64,000 bases of DNA from Eublepharis macularius (Eukaryota; Chordata; Lepidosauria; Squamata; Eublepharidae). The translations under genes were made by a program, and so were the position numbers. Of the stretch, positions 42,313-53,830 are shown in pieces. The notes under the pieces are model-generated. The model ran no database searches. It was not told the origin of the DNA and saw only the letters and a program-made list of their open reading frames with translations. Position 1 is the stretch's first letter; every line of letters begins with the position of its first letter. The DNA lies in contig NC_072801.1 in NCBI RefSeq assembly GCF_028583425.1, positions 21,658,001 through 21,722,000 on the forward strand. Reading direction: 5' to 3'.

Positions 42313-43087
42313 CGACATGGAAAAGAATTATGAAACTCCAAACGACTATTGACTAGTTACATTTCTATTATCCATGAAGGATTTGACAATAATTGTAATA
42401 AAAGATGTCTTTAACAACAGCCTCTGATTTTTGGCCTTAAACAGAACCTCCTTTGTGGAGAGTATTTGCTAGTAGGTCAAGGGTTAAATCCAGCCCAAGT
42501 AGGCCAAGTAGTTTTCAGAGATGATATTTTGGTAGAGTTAATTGCAGATATTTCGGTAGAGTTAATTGCTGATGAACTCTACCTAACAGAAGAGCCATAG
42601 CTACAGCTAGCTGAGGATGGTGGTTCTTGCTGGCTACATGGTCAAGAATTCAATAAATATCCAATAAATAATTCAATAACGATACATGCAACCCTGATCA
42701 AAAAGTTTAGTTTCTCCAATCAGATGTTGTTGTATACACTTGAGATGTTGTATGTAATGACTCTTGTCCTACGGTTCTATTGTGCAGTTGTTAATGTCCT
42801 TCTGGGGCTTCTTCACAAGACAGCATTGCCTAGTGGTTACAGCCAAAGGCCAAAAGTTGGGCTGAAGAGCCTGCTGGGTTCTGCCAGCCTGATATCCCGC
42901 TTCGGCAAATGCTTTTTCAAAGGCTCATGAATATATTATGTAAATTGCTCCAGCATTTAGTTTCCCATCTCCAAGTGATTGTGAAGACAAAGGACCAGGG
43001 AGTGGGGGAGGGAGGGTGCGCATGGTTCTCCATGTTGTGTACTGCCTTTTAAAGAGTTTAACTCAGTAGTGCAAGCAGAAAAATGAG
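42313..43087. other. No recognised feature
   Basis: About 775 bases, no supported feature. A direct repeat of 'AGAGTTAATTGC' occurs at 42535 and 42558. Confidence 0.4.
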
Positions 43088-43484
43088 AGTCTCTCTACAC
43101 AAGACTTCTGACTTGTGTTCATGTGTCAGGAGGAGACGCAGCGTTAGCTGGGAAGTGTAGTTTTAAAAGACAGGACCAGTGACGATTGCTCTGGAGGGGA
43201 TGGATTCTCTCACAGCTCTCTTCTGCTTCTGGCATGCTGGATGGTCTCCCCTTCCAGAGCTTTTACCCTGCTGCCTCACTGCTTAAAACTTTGAATTAAC
43301 TGAGCCTCGGTAAGGCAAAGGCTTCAGAAGGGGAGACACTAGAAGTGGTGAAGGACTGTGAGAAAATCCATCCCCTCTGGAGCGATCTCCGCCAGCTCTG
43401 TCTTTCAAAACTACGCTTCCCAGCTAACATTACTTCTCCCGACACTTGATGAACATGAGCCCAAGTGTCTTGCGTAGAGAGACT
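43088..43484. mobile_element. ~397-bp fold-back element
   Basis: AGTCTCTCTAC and GTAGAGAGACT close the ends. Inward, GCTGGGAAGTGTAGTTTTAA pairs with AAAACTACGCTTCCCAGC and GGAGGGGATGGATT with AATCCATCCCCTCTGGAG. No duplication is evident and no coding content is seen. Confidence 0.7.
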
Positions 43485-43734
43485 ACAAGACACAGTGTCA
43501 CTTTCCTGCTAGATGCCTGCAGGAGTGCAGAGCCTACGAAAACACTTCAGAATCAGGCCAGGCAGCCGTGGGCCACGTGCACATGAAACAGCCTTTAGTT
43601 AAGTATTGTTATGTCTTTCTTTCAAGCCAGGTTACTTGCTCTGCATTTTACTGTTATTAAAAAAGCCTATTAAGTAAAAGCAAGGTGTTTGTTGTTTGTC
43701 CACTCCTCTCCCAATTTTGTTGTTTGTCCAATAC

Positions 43735-43846
43735 TCCTCTCCCAATTTTATCCTTGCAACAACCCTGTTAATTAGGTGGAGAGAGAGTGAACTTGTTCGA
43801 GGTCCTTCACTATGAAGTGGGCCTTTGAACTCAGGCCTCCTCAGGC
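43735..43846 (-). mobile_element. CORE-SINE fragment
   Basis: CCCAATTTTATCCTTGCAACAACCC, TTAATTAGGTGGAGAGAG and AGTGGGCCTTTGAACTCAGG. A 26-base stretch just before (TTGTTGTTTGTCCACTCCTC) is partly duplicated. Confidence 0.6.
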
Positions 43847-44965
43847 TAGGGTTACCTGTCCCCCGGTGGTAGCAGGGGATCCCCCACTCCCATCCTCCAC
43901 CTCCTGCCACCACTCACCTGGCATGGGAATGGGCCTCCTGGCCGCGCTCCTGGGATGGTGCGACAGCGTCACTTCCTGAGAGTGATGTCACTGCGCTGCC
44001 CCAGGAGCACTCCTGCACTTTGTTGAGCCCGTTTGAGGCCCAAATCAGCTTGCTATGATGCGCACGCGTGCTCCTGCACCTGCGTGATGACATCACCTAG
44101 AAGTGAAGTCACCAGAAATAACATCATCGAGGTCCCTTCTAATTCCTGGAGATCTCCGGGCCCCACCTGGAGGTCAGCAACTCTAATTTGAATACAAAAG
44201 GCATTCCCCCTGTCCTGCGGGGCAGGCGAATGGCACGGGTGGCCGTGCTACCTTTTGCCTGCCCTGCAGGGCAGGGGGTGCACGGCAAGCTAGCCGCCCC
44301 CTGTCCTGCGGGGTAGGCGAAAGGCAGCGCGGGGGGCTGCGAGGCTGCCCGCGCTGCTGCCTGAGCCCTCTGGCAGCTGGCAGCTGCTCCCGGCGCCCCC
44401 TCCCTGGCGGCGCCGGGGGGCAGACTACCCCCTGCCCCCCCTCGATCCGGCCCTGCTTGGATCGGATGGTATGCCATTGCTCAGTGGCAATTTTTCTCTT
44501 GCCAGTTGCAGAAGCTGCAGGGGAATTGGAAGCTGGGGGTGGAGAATACAGAAGCTTCCTACCAGCCACCACCCCCACTTCTGGGGGGTGGTAGTTGGTA
44601 GGAAGCTTCTGTGAGTTGCTGACCTCCAGGTGGGGCCCGGAGATCTCCAGGAATTAGAAGGGACCTCGATGATGTTATTTTGGGTGGCCGCGCTGCCTTT
44701 TGCCTGCCCTCCAGGGCAGGGGGTGCATGGCAAGCCGGCCACCCCTGTCTTGCCGGGCAGGTGAAAGCAGCGTGGGGGGCTGCAAGGCCGCCCGCACCAT
44801 TCACCTGCGGGGAGGCAAATGGCGCGGGCAGCTTCCCAGCTCCGCACACTGCCTCTGCCGTTCCGCCTGCGTGATGACATCACTGAAATGACGTCATCAC
44901 GCAGTGTGGGGAGCGCGCGTGTGAGGTGGTCAGCCTAGGGTTGCCCCGGGCACGGACAACCCTAG
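43847..44965. mobile_element. Complex GC-rich locus of hAT-related and inverted segments
   Basis: It begins TAGGGTTACCTGTCCCCC like the GC-rich hAT family. An inverted pair (GAGGTCCCTTCTAATTCCTG near 44129 and its complement near 44650) brackets a hairpin (GAAGCTTCCTACCAGCCACC at 44550 / complement). CTGCCCTGCAGGGCAGGGGG-type segments occur at about 44258 and 44703, as direct copies. It ends GGACAACCCTA at 44965. No open frame here shows protein character. Confidence 0.6.
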
Positions 44966-45784
44966 ATCCGGTGCTGGATCCAAGTAAAACCCATTAGTGA
45001 CATCAGACCTCTGTAGGAATCATCCAAAATGTAGTGATTCTTGTGATTCCTAGAGAGGCATGATGACACTTGTATGTTTTTCCCAGAAGTGATGTCACAC
45101 TGTAACTGGTGGCACCTCCCCCGGTGTCCTTAACTTCCCCTGGTTTATCAAATCTACAAGTGTCAAGCTATATCAAATAGCTTGACTCTAGTAGCTTCAA
45201 GATATTTTGGGTTGAGCTTTCCCCTCCGCCTTCTTTTTTTTTAACCATTCATTTGTGGATGCTGATCTCATGTCTAGTCCTTTGAATGGGCCAGAGGGCC
45301 CCGTAGGGCCTGTTTAGAAAATGTGTGTGTAAAATTAGCCCTCACTCCTGGGACTTCTCTGACTGCAGCTGCTTCAGGAGCCCTGCCTTTGTTGCTGTCT
45401 CTACCTCTCACTACAGTCTTCGTCTGTTCCTCTGTCCCTGCTTAATCCACAAATGGCCTCCCTGGTTACTTTCTTGCTTGTCTGGGGGAGAAGCTGCCGC
45501 TGGCCAGTTCTCCCAGATCTTGGCTTTGACCTTGGATAGAGGAGAATTCCTCACCTATCAGTCAGGCTGTTGGTAGGAATTATCCTGGGTATATGTGTGT
45601 GGATAGTTCACAAGGAAAGAATTGACTATAGATTCAACTCCAGGGATACTCAGTTTGCAGAATGGGAAAGTAAAAAACCTATCCTTGCAGTAGATTTTAG
45701 CTTATCTTTTTCTGTCTCTCTCTTTCTGCTCCATCTCATATAGATTTCTTACAAACAAATAAATCAAAGGCTCTTTAAATCTTT
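44966..45784. other. No recognised feature
   Basis: About 820 bases, no supported feature. Confidence 0.4.
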
Positions 45785-45893
45785 CTTTAGATGTTCATAC
45801 TCTGCTTTTCTCCTTACTGGGACCCGAAAGTGGCTTAAAACATTTTCCTCTCCTCCATTTTATCCTCACAGCAACGACACTGTGAGGTTAGGC
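45785..45893 (-). mobile_element. CORE-SINE 3' fragment
   Basis: CTGCTTTTCTCCTTACTGGGAC, CTCCTCCATTTTATCCTCAC and ACTGTGAGGTTAGGC. Confidence 0.7.
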
Positions 45894-46256
45894 AATGGGC
45901 TCTAAAAGCAATGTTCTAAAAGAGCTCAGGTTTTGGGACAGCGATTAAAATTATTTTTATTGAACGGGAGATAGGAACCACAGCGCAGAAGGCTATGTGG
46001 TGGCGGCGGTTGCTTTTGCCATCTGATCTGTTATTCTGATTGAGGAAGATTGATTGTGGGAACTAGATCATAGGAAGACTGTTATGCTGTCTGAAGATTT
46101 TTTAAAAAAATGCAAGGAAGAACATCTGATGTTCTGTTTGTTGCCCTGCATAGCCCGGATGATTGGCGGACGCTCTCAGCGCCCGCTGCGCCTGAAGCAA
46201 CATCACACAAACACGTGAAGCAGCCATACGCTGAGACAGACCCTTGAGTCTATCCA

Positions 46257-46426
46257 GGGCCGTTTCCACATGGCTCCCCACTGCTCATAACAACCCGGAA
46301 TATCACGAAAAAAACACGGAAGATCGCGTTTTCTCGCGCAAATCTCGCGTGAGAAAACGCGATCCGCGTTTTTTTCACGATATTCCGGGTTGTTACGAGC
46401 AGTGGGGAGTCATGTGGAAACGGCCC
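46257..46426. mobile_element. 170-bp hairpin MITE
   Basis: GGGCCGTTTCCACATGGC and CATGTGGAAACGGCCC close a near-complete hairpin (AACAACCCGGAATATC with its complement). CpG-rich. No clear duplication. Confidence 0.8.
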
Positions 46427-46526
46427 AGGCCTCTTCCAAAGTCTCAAACCTTTTGCATCCCTGATTCTTTTAGCTTGGAGATGCAGAAGGAAGCCTCTTT
46501 TTATTCACTTGAGGCTTACTCTCAGG

Positions 46527-46803
46527 CACGGCTTTTTTTCAGCGGGAATGCGGGGGAACATAGTTCCGGAACCTCTTGAAAATGGTCACATGGCTGGTGG
46601 CCCCACCCCCTGATCTTCAGACAGACGGGAGTTTAGATTGCCCTTCGTGCTGCCGAGTGGCACAGATTGCTGAGCAGCGCAGAGGGCAATCTAAACTCCC
46701 CTCTGTCTGGAGATCAGGGGGCGGGGTCACAAGCCATGTGACCATTTTCTCCAAGGGCAACCCACTGAGTTCCACCGCCTCTTTTCCAAGCAAAAAAGCC
46801 CTG
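46527..46803. mobile_element. 277-bp hAT MITE, CAGGGCTTTTTTTC family
   Basis: CACGGCTTTTTTTCAGCGGG and GCAAAAAAGCCCTG are the ends. Flanks CTCTCAGG and CTCTTGAG match at only 5 of 8, so the duplication has decayed. Confidence 0.85.
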
Positions 46804-46934
46804 CTCTTGAGAATGCAGCTGCAGTTCTCACTAGGCAACCCTGTCCTCCAGGAAATTTTCCAAACCCTTTGTGAATTTAACACCAATAGCTGGCAGCTTG
46901 CCTTCACCTTGATGGGTCATCACAAGTGGTGCAA

Positions 46935-47030
46935 GTCTGACCTTCAGTGCAATCTTATGCAGAGTTGTTGCAGTCTAAGTCTTTTCATTTCAGTGGACTT
47001 AGACTGGTGTTAATCCTCCACAGGATTGCA
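46935..47030. repeat. Palindromic 'GCAATCCTAA' repeat
   Basis: CAGTGCAATCTTATGCAGAG and CTCCACAGGATTGCACTG close an imperfect hairpin with AGTCTAAGTC / GACTTAGACT arms. Confidence 0.75.
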
Positions 47031-47230
47031 CTGCTTGGCCAAAGGTCCACTCAGTCTAGTATCCTGTAGCCCACAGTGGCCAACCTAGTGGATCCAGGAA
47101 GTTCACAAGCAGGGTATGAAGGCAACTAGAACTCAGTGATATATCCTCTTAACATAGAGGTTCCATTAGACGTTAGATAGACCTGTCCTCCATGATTTAT
47201 CTACTCCTACTTGAAAACTTTCCTGCCCCA

Positions 47231-47440
47231 GATTGCTCAGGTTAGCCCAATGTTGTCAGATCTTAGAAGCTAAGCAGGGTCAGCCTTGGTTAGTACTTGG
47301 ATGGGAGACCACCAAGGAAGTCCAGGGTTGCTATACAGAGGCAGTCAATAGCATACCACCTCTATTAGCCTCTTGCCTTGAAAAGCCTACAGAGTTGCCA
47401 TAAGTCGGCAGCAACTTGACGGCATTTTACACACACCGTC
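47231..47440 (+). mobile_element. 5S-rRNA-derived SINE (clearest copy)
   Basis: GAAGCTAAGCAGGGTCAGCC and TTAGTACTTGGATGGGAGACC reproduce the internal promoter (box A and box C) of 5S rRNA. The 5' third of 5S is decayed, and a non-5S tail follows (CTCTTGCCTTGAAAAGCC, GTCGGCAGCAACTTGACGGC). This is a SINE, not a 5S gene. Confidence 0.85.
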
Positions 47441-47699
47441 TTGAAAGCCATCCAAAAGATCCTAGTGAAAGCCTACCATCTTACCACCATGGATGGTGCT
47501 GGTGTCTTGTTCTAAAAGCTCAATAGACTTTGATGGCCTTTCCCAGGCCCTACAATGTGATATGTCACAAAGAAAGCAGAAGATGCCCTGGGAAGCCTTT
47601 GGAAGAAGTGTCAAACATTGAGATGGTCTCCAACAAATTATACCTGCTCGTTAGACCCACAGAGCCTCATCTCAGCAGTTCCTCGTTGAGTCAAATTGC
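47441..47699. other. No recognised feature
   Basis: Short interval without a supported feature. Confidence 0.35.
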
Positions 47700-47990
47700 C
47701 TTTCACTTACAATGAATAATATGGATCAAAACTTTCCTTTGTCTTGCTCTCAACAATCTCAGAATGCCATTCAGTACTGATAAGGCCATGTTGTAGCTCC
47801 CTTTTAATTAGCGGGAGCTGGGGAAGGGATCTGGCTGTGTCATGAGCCTCGTTAACGGACTGTTGAAAGTCTGCAGTGCCGGTGATGTATACCTCATGCT
47901 GAATCGGCATTTGGGATCGTCCTGGTTACTCTTTGCCATCGTCATCTTTTACCTTTTGCTCTTCAAAACCCTACGCGTTCAATAAAGTAG
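47700..47990. promoter_or_regulatory. Candidate conserved non-coding region (repeat-free)
   Basis: Compact complex sequence without recognised repeats, with CTTTTAATTAGCGGGAGC (a homeodomain-type TAATTA core). Regulatory role is inference. Confidence 0.3.
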
Positions 47991-48469
47991 TTACTACAAT
48001 GGGTAACACTGCTAGCTGCAAATGAAAAAAAGCTATATCAACCGATACCTGGATGCCTCGATTTTTGAGATACCAAGATGACCTTACTAAATGAACCATT
48101 TCATATGGGATTTCTTCCAGTAGTGTAAGCAGCAACCCCCTTCCTTTACAACCCTGAAAGCATTACCACTCTTCTTTTAATCAGGCCCATTTGGCACCTC
48201 CTTCTCTCATCTGTGCCCTTTACCCCCCTTTTAAAAGTTACAAATAGGTTTGTTTGTTTTCTTCGTTTATAGCTTGCCCTTTCTCATTGAGACTCAATAC
48301 GTACACTCACGGAGCTTTATTGTGTGGCCAAGTGACCGTTCGATATTCCAATGTAGTCATTAAAGCAAATTACTGTATTTGTACATGTTTGGTTAACAGA
48401 ATTGATTCAACACCCAGGATCTAATATCAGTGGCCGCATACAGCCACTCTTTCAGTAATGTATATATAT

Positions 48470-48915
48470 ATTTTCCCAGCCAGGAGCGCTTTAACATTTA
48501 AATCCCTCCTTGCTCCAGCTGACTTGTGGGCCGCCAGTCAGTTGGAGCAAGAGGGTGGTTAGAGTGCTCCTGGTGCCACTGGCAAGCGGCGCCAGGAGCA
48601 CTTTAACAATTAAATTCCCCTTGCTCCAGCTGACTGGTGGGCCTGGGAGGACTGGAGGGGGCTAGAAGCTCCCGGCACCACTGGCAAGGGGCACCAGTCA
48701 GCTGGAGCAACAGGGGTTCACCAGTCAACAGGCCTGCCAGTCAGCTGGAGCAAGGGGGGGGGGGTTAAAGCGCTCCTGGCACTGGCCTGGACTGATGAAC
48801 TGGTCGGTTCACGAACTGGCACTGCACCATGAAAAGTTCATGGTCTGTGGTCCGTGAAATGCCACCGACCACAGACCCACTGCCTGTGGGCTTTTCCCAG
48901 TCTGTGCCCCCTTCT
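48470..48915. repeat. Imperfect tandem units with GCTCCAGCTGACT motif
   Basis: CTTGCTCCAGCTGACTGGTGGGCC, its inverted CAGTCAGCTGGAGCAAG and AGGAGCRCTTTAACA recur about every 100 bases. The right end (TTCACGAACTGG ... CCCAGTCTGTGCCCCC) resembles a diverged TAGAGATGGGCACGAACC hAT end. Confidence 0.6.
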
Positions 48916-49000
48916 AAATAACACACTTTGTAAACTGCTGTGAGTGGGCGTTAAGTTGTCCTGAAGGGCAGTATATAAATCGAATGTTGTTGTTGTTTTT
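48916..49000 (+). mobile_element. CORE-SINE 3' fragment
   Basis: TAACACACTTTGTAAACTGC, TGAGTGGGCGTTAAGTTGTCC and ATATAAATCGAATGTTGTTG. Confidence 0.75.
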
Positions 49001-49630
49001 GGTATAGTCAAGAATGGAACACTGTTTTTCTCCCTGACACCTTCATAGTAGCAGAATTCCGAAGCAAGGAATCCTTCCCAGAGCCACACAGCACCACTCC
49101 CAGGTATGGGTAGAAAGCATAGGAGGCAGAAAAATTAGCCAAAACTACAGCTGAAGGGTTTTGGAGCTGTCCCAAGAACTCATTCTGATACCACTTTGAG
49201 TTCCATAAATGAGAATGACTAATGATAAATGAATCAAATAAATACATAAAAGATAGGATATAAATCTAAATAACAATAACAACAACAATAATATAAGCTT
49301 AAGCCTCTGAATTTCAGAAACAAAGTTGTGCCATGTGCATATATTTGGTTCTGCCCAGATCCCTCTTCTTCCACTTATTTTATTTATTCAATAAATAATT
49401 AGATTTTAGCCCCCAATCCATGTTGCTGCCAGGAACTATTATGCCTGCACAATTTGTGACCTGCCAAGCCAGGTCATGTAGGGTGGTCTCTCTGAGTCCA
49501 ATTGCTAGCTGATGATAAAAGAAGTGGTTGGTTGGATTTGGGGTGTTTCTTTTGGCTGTGAAACCATTTTCTAGAAATGTGGCCAGGTCAAGGTGATAGC
49601 TCTTCAATCATTTTTAAATAGCTGTTCACC
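49001..49630. other. No recognised feature
   Basis: About 630 bases, no supported feature. Confidence 0.4.
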
Positions 49631-49910
49631 ATAGTTTGGTGTAGCGGTTAAGAGCAGCAGGACTCTAATCTGGAGAGCCAGGTTTGATTCCCTACTCCTC
49701 CACTTGAAGCCAGCTGGGTGACCTTGGGTCAGTCACAGCTCTTCCAGAGCTCTCTCAGCCCCACCCACCTCACAGGGTGATTGTTGTGAGGATAATAACA
49801 CACTTTGTAAACCAATCTGAGTGGGTGTTAAGTTGTCCTGAAGGGTGGTATATAAATTGAATGTTATTATTGTTATTGTTAGTTTTTGTTATTGTTAGTT
49901 GTTGTTATTT
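49631..49910 (+). mobile_element. CORE-SINE, near full length
   Basis: TTTGGTGTAGCGGTTAAGAGC, AGGTTTGATTCCCTACTCC, GTGACCTTGGGTCAGTCACAGC, CCTCACAGGGTGATTGTTG and a TTATTGTT-rich tail. Confidence 0.88.
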
Positions 49911-50104
49911 CTTGTGCTAGGCCAGCATTTTTGAGGCTTTGAAATTCTGACTCAAGGTCGTGGGCACAACCACAAAATGCCACAGGAGGCAGAACCACAT
50001 ACACAGAGGAAGCCCAAGTGCTGGGGAGAAGGGTAATTAAAAAATACACCGAGAAAGCGGAGTGAGAGAGAATAAAACAAACATTACGGTGGCAGCTGCT
50101 GATG

Positions 50105-50290
50105 AAACAATATTTTTATCTGCCTATCTTCAGTGGCCAATAAGAAGCCCTGCTGGACAAGAACGTGCCTACCTGGCCCCACCCACTTTCTAAACACTCT
50201 TGGTGTGCACCAAGAAAGATGTTGGTAGATACCATGGCGCCCACAGGCACCCTGTTGTGAACCCCTGTGCTAGGCTTTCTCCCCCACCAA
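50105..50290 (-). repeat. ~190-bp repeat, inverted relative to 20426
   Basis: Reverse complement matches the repeat at 20426-20625 (CACCCACTTTCTAAACACTC, GCACCAAGAAAGATGTTGG, ACCATGGCGCCCACAGG). Confidence 0.6.
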
Positions 50291-50501
50291 CTCAAAACTG
50301 CTGGCCTCCACCACAGTGCTAAACTGCTGCTGGACTTTGCTCCTGGTGCCATCCCTAGAAGACTCCGTCTCTAGGCCATGTTCTGCAACCAGAATGCTTG
50401 ATTTGAATCACTGCAGATTTTATCCACAATGGGCTCAATAAGCTGCTTTGCTTTTGCAGCCTGGCTGGGTTTTTCAAAAAACAAAGCAGGGCTGGTTTAG
50501 T

Positions 50502-50830
50502 CAGGGCTTTTTTTCTGGGAAAAGAGGTGGTGGGACTCAGTGGTGGAACTCAAGACCGCACAGTGACGTTGCTTTGGGTCAGCTGGAACAAGGGGGGAGT
50601 TTTTAAAAGTTTAAATTGCCCTCGGTGAAAATGGTCACATGGCTGGTGGCCCTGTCCCCTGATCTCCAGACAGAGGGGAGTTGAGATTGCCCTCCGCGCC
50701 GAGTGGCGCGGAGGGCAATCTCAACTCCCCTCTGTCTGGAGATCAGGGGGCGGGGCCACCGGCCATGTGACCATTTTCAAGAGGAGCCGGAACTCCGTTC
50801 CACCTCGTTCCTGCTGAAAAAAAAGCCCTG
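50502..50830. mobile_element. 329-bp hAT MITE, CAGGGCTTTTTTTC family
   Basis: Ends CAGGGCTTTTTTTCTGGG and CTGAAAAAAAAGCCCTG. GGTTTAGT is exactly duplicated at 50494-50501 and 50831-50838. The central palindrome around GCCCTCCGCGCCGAGTGGCG is long and well preserved. Confidence 0.94.
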
Positions 50831-50838
50831 GGTTTAGT

Positions 50839-51472
50839 GAAGATTTCAGATAGTAACATGCAGATATCTGTTAGTTAAATTTCACACATGGTTGTTTAAA
50901 ATTCACACTCCAGTGTTCTTACACACTTTTTAAGCTTTAGCATGTTTGTGACAATTTTGTTGAGAAAGGGCATGGTTTTGCCAGAGCTGCTGTGAAAGTA
51001 ATCCTTAGTCAAACCTGGGGAGTGTGAAAATCATCAGTCAAATGAGATGTACAACATGTCAACAGTTAATCTCTTCCTTGCCTGGCATCCCCCTCCCTTC
51101 TTTGTGTGGGCACTGGCAGTTAACTCAGGGTTTCAATCAAAACCAGCAAGCAGGATTTCTCTTGCCTTCCAGACAGCTGCTACAACAATCAGCCGTATAT
51201 TCACACTACTCACAAATTCATTTTGACCCCTGTCCAGACTCCAGACTGAACGAAGCCTGGCAAGTCAAGGGCATACAGTTTCATACTAGAGTAAAGCTTT
51301 GTGGGTTTTTTCCCTCCCCCAAAGACAATTTCAAGCATGAAACAGCAAGTTCTTAAATTAGAAAAATAACAGTTAACTGCAGCAGGTTTTCCCCCCATTT
51401 TGTTGTACTTTTCTTTTTGCCCAAAGTTGAATAAAGTGTTTTAATGAGACATCCATTCTCTATTGGGTAGTG
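50839..51472. other. No recognised feature
   Basis: About 630 bases without a repeat that I can identify. The 110-codon frame at 51024-51356 shows no recognisable domain. Confidence 0.4.
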
Positions 51473-51492
51473 AATTCCACCCTATCACTTCT

Positions 51493-51966
51493 GGGTGGAG
51501 AAATGTAAAACTTTATAGGTATGGAATTTAGGTAATAATATTGACCTGACACAGTGCAATAAGATATGGAAAGTAAATATTAAAATAACTAAATCTGCTG
51601 TGTTTAAAGAGAACTTATATAAGATGTTTAATAGATGGTATCTAACACCAGATATATTAGCTAAAATGTTTAAAAATATGTCAAATAAGTGCTGGAAATG
51701 TAAAAAATGTACAGGGACGTTTTTTCATATGTGGTAGTCCTGTAAGAGGTGCATAGATACTGGATAATGGTACACAAACTAATACAAACTATTTTGCAGA
51801 TATCAATTCCCCTCAAACCAGAAACTTTTTTACTAAATTGTATGCCGGATATGAGCAAGGAGCACAAACATTTGATAATTCATATAGTAACAGCAGCTAG
51901 AATTTTATTAGCAACCTACTGGAAATAACAAAGAATTCCACAGCAAGAAGAGTTAATAGTGAAAGT
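51493..51966 (+). mobile_element. L1 ORF2 fragment flanked by 20-bp direct repeats
   Basis: The plus strand reads RWYLTPDILAKMF, KCWKCKKCTGTFFHMWWSC and ARILLATYWK-like text (frames vary), then EELIVKV, the cysteine-rich C-terminal region of L1 ORF2. Stops interrupt it. AATTCCACCCTATCACTTCT occurs exactly at 51473-51492 and 51967-51986. Confidence 0.82.
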
Positions 51967-51986
51967 AATTCCACCCTATCACTTCT

Positions 51987-53328
51987 TGGGGCCAGATCAA
52001 ACATGGTGACAACGAAACAGGCTTCCACGTGATGGTTTTCATCCCCCCCCCCCCAAGCTGGTTTTGTGATGAGCTTCTAGCCAGTTTTATGGATATCACT
52101 TTAGGCTGCTTGAACGTTGCTTTGTGCTTGTGATGCTTGAGGAAAAATGGGTAAGAAATGAGTAAGTTCACAGTAAGTTTAAGCAGACCCTTTTAAATGC
52201 ATTGTCTCCAGAAGGATTTTTTTATAAAGGAAAAGAAATATTTGGAAGGGCAATTTTTATAAAGGAGAAGGAATGTAGCTCTTGCATTGTTTATTATATG
52301 AGTTGTCTTGTTTTTACGGCACTGGTTTCTAATTTTTGTAATCCAAATTTTGCACTGTTTCTGGTAGGTCACGTCTTACGACTTTTTTATTTATAGGGAA
52401 TTATACTAACTAGATGTAAGAACAGTAACTCCGTGCAACATTAGTGAAATCTCCCCCATGTATGCTGAGAATAGGAAAGTAACCACGAGTGTGCCCCCCC
52501 TGCAAAATAGATACTTGTTTGCATTGTAGCTAATTGCAGCATTTGTGTGTTTGCTTTCAATTTGCTTGAGTATTCCGTTTGTTTAGAAGGTCTAGATGAA
52601 TTTGACACAACATGCTAAATTGCATTTTCCTTCCGAGCAGGCTGGCTTCACTTTCTTCATAGATATTGCACTGAATGAAAACAGGAATGGATCCAATGGC
52701 TGCCTTCCACTAAGTCGCATCCCCTGATTCCCTTCCGCCAACTCTTCTTGCATCAGAGGAAATCTTTCTGTATCAAAGGAGGGCTTGGCAGAAGGATCTG
52801 GCATAGCGGAAGGGTGTTGTAGGATGCAACCCAACAGCTTTTGAAAGAATAACCGATATCTAGGGAACATCTAAATTATAGTTAACAGAGGACACAAGAT
52901 TCAACTGGCTGAACATCATCACCAAACCTCCCTATGCATGGACATTTCAGACGTCACATGGGTAAAGACATGATGCTTTTTCTAACCAGCTGCCACTGAA
53001 TGAGAAAGTATAGAGAGAAAGGTGAAGGTGAAGGTGGAGGGAGGTAGGATTCAAGGCTACCGCTACATATCCAAACAAACAAAACCTGCACAAGAAAACG
53101 CTGGGTTTCTCATCATGTTCTACACATGAAAGTTCAATAGTTTACATTTGTTTTTCTAACCTTGCACACATCTTTTGTTGCTGATGCTGGTAGCTGTATG
53201 GCAAAGTCAAGATTGCTATGGTTTGTACAGCACCACTTGTGTATGCCGCATGTCACATCAAGCAAGGAGCATTTGGACGTAATTGTTCCACGCAATTTTC
53301 TAAGCAAGGAATTGCAGGCTATATAAGG
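51987..53328. other. Unique-looking DNA, no recognised repeat
   Basis: About 1.3 kb without any family that I can name, apart from a C-run (52045-52054). Parts such as 52200-52400 and 52570-52900 have the complex AT-rich texture of conserved non-coding DNA. No exon with splice signals is convincing. Confidence 0.4.
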
Positions 53329-53362
53329 TCTCTCTTTCTCTCTCTCTCTCTCACACACACAC
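53329..53362. repeat. (TC)n(AC)n microsatellite
   Basis: CTCTCTCTCTCTC followed by ACACACACAC. Confidence 0.9.
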
Positions 53363-53704
53363 AAATAAAAGGTCCACCCATCCCTCCAGTTTCTGGCCAT
53401 TGTTTATGGGGCCGTACTGGCAAGCGTTCAGAAAAGCCAACCAAGTGAGTGGCCAGGATGGAGTCAGAAGGACCTCACATAGCTCGCTGGCAACTTGGAA
53501 GAAGAGCCCTGCAGAGTTAGGCAGAGTCAAGGCCACGACTAACTCACTGAGCAAAGTGGATGGAAGACTGCCAGCTAGCTGGTGCTGTTAAAGCAGAGGC
53601 CCTTAACCATTAACCCACTATCGACCTCCCAGATTTGCAACATTACCATTGAAAGAGCCTCCACCAAAGCCGCAAGGCAAAAAAAAAATACAGGACATAA
53701 AGAT

Positions 53705-53830
53705 AGATCCAGAGGAGTTAGTCCTGTTAGTCTGTAGCTGCGAAATAGTAAAGAGTCCAGTAGCACCTTTAAGACTAACCAACTTTATTGTAGCATAAGC
53801 TTTTGAGAACCACAGCTCTCTCACAGCATG
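53705..53830 (-). mobile_element. Penelope-like 3' end
   Basis: ATCCAGAGGAGTTAGTCCTG, AAAGAGTCCAGTAGCACC, TTTAAGACTAACCAAC and GTAGCATAAGCTTTTGAGAAC. The hammerhead core is damaged (GAAA is AAAA) and CUGANGA is lost. Confidence 0.78.

Noticed and set aside
47231-47350. Possible 5S rRNA gene
   Set aside because: Internal promoter boxes match, but the first third of 5S is decayed, and a non-5S tail shared with three other copies follows, as in a 5S-derived SINE.
48470-48780. CRISPR-like array
   Set aside because: Units are imperfect, occur in both orientations and have no uniform spacers. The genome is vertebrate, so a CRISPR array is not expected.
51024-51356. 110-codon plus-strand open frame
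   Set aside because: No domain, no splice context and no similarity that I recognise. This is the chance length expected in 64 kb.
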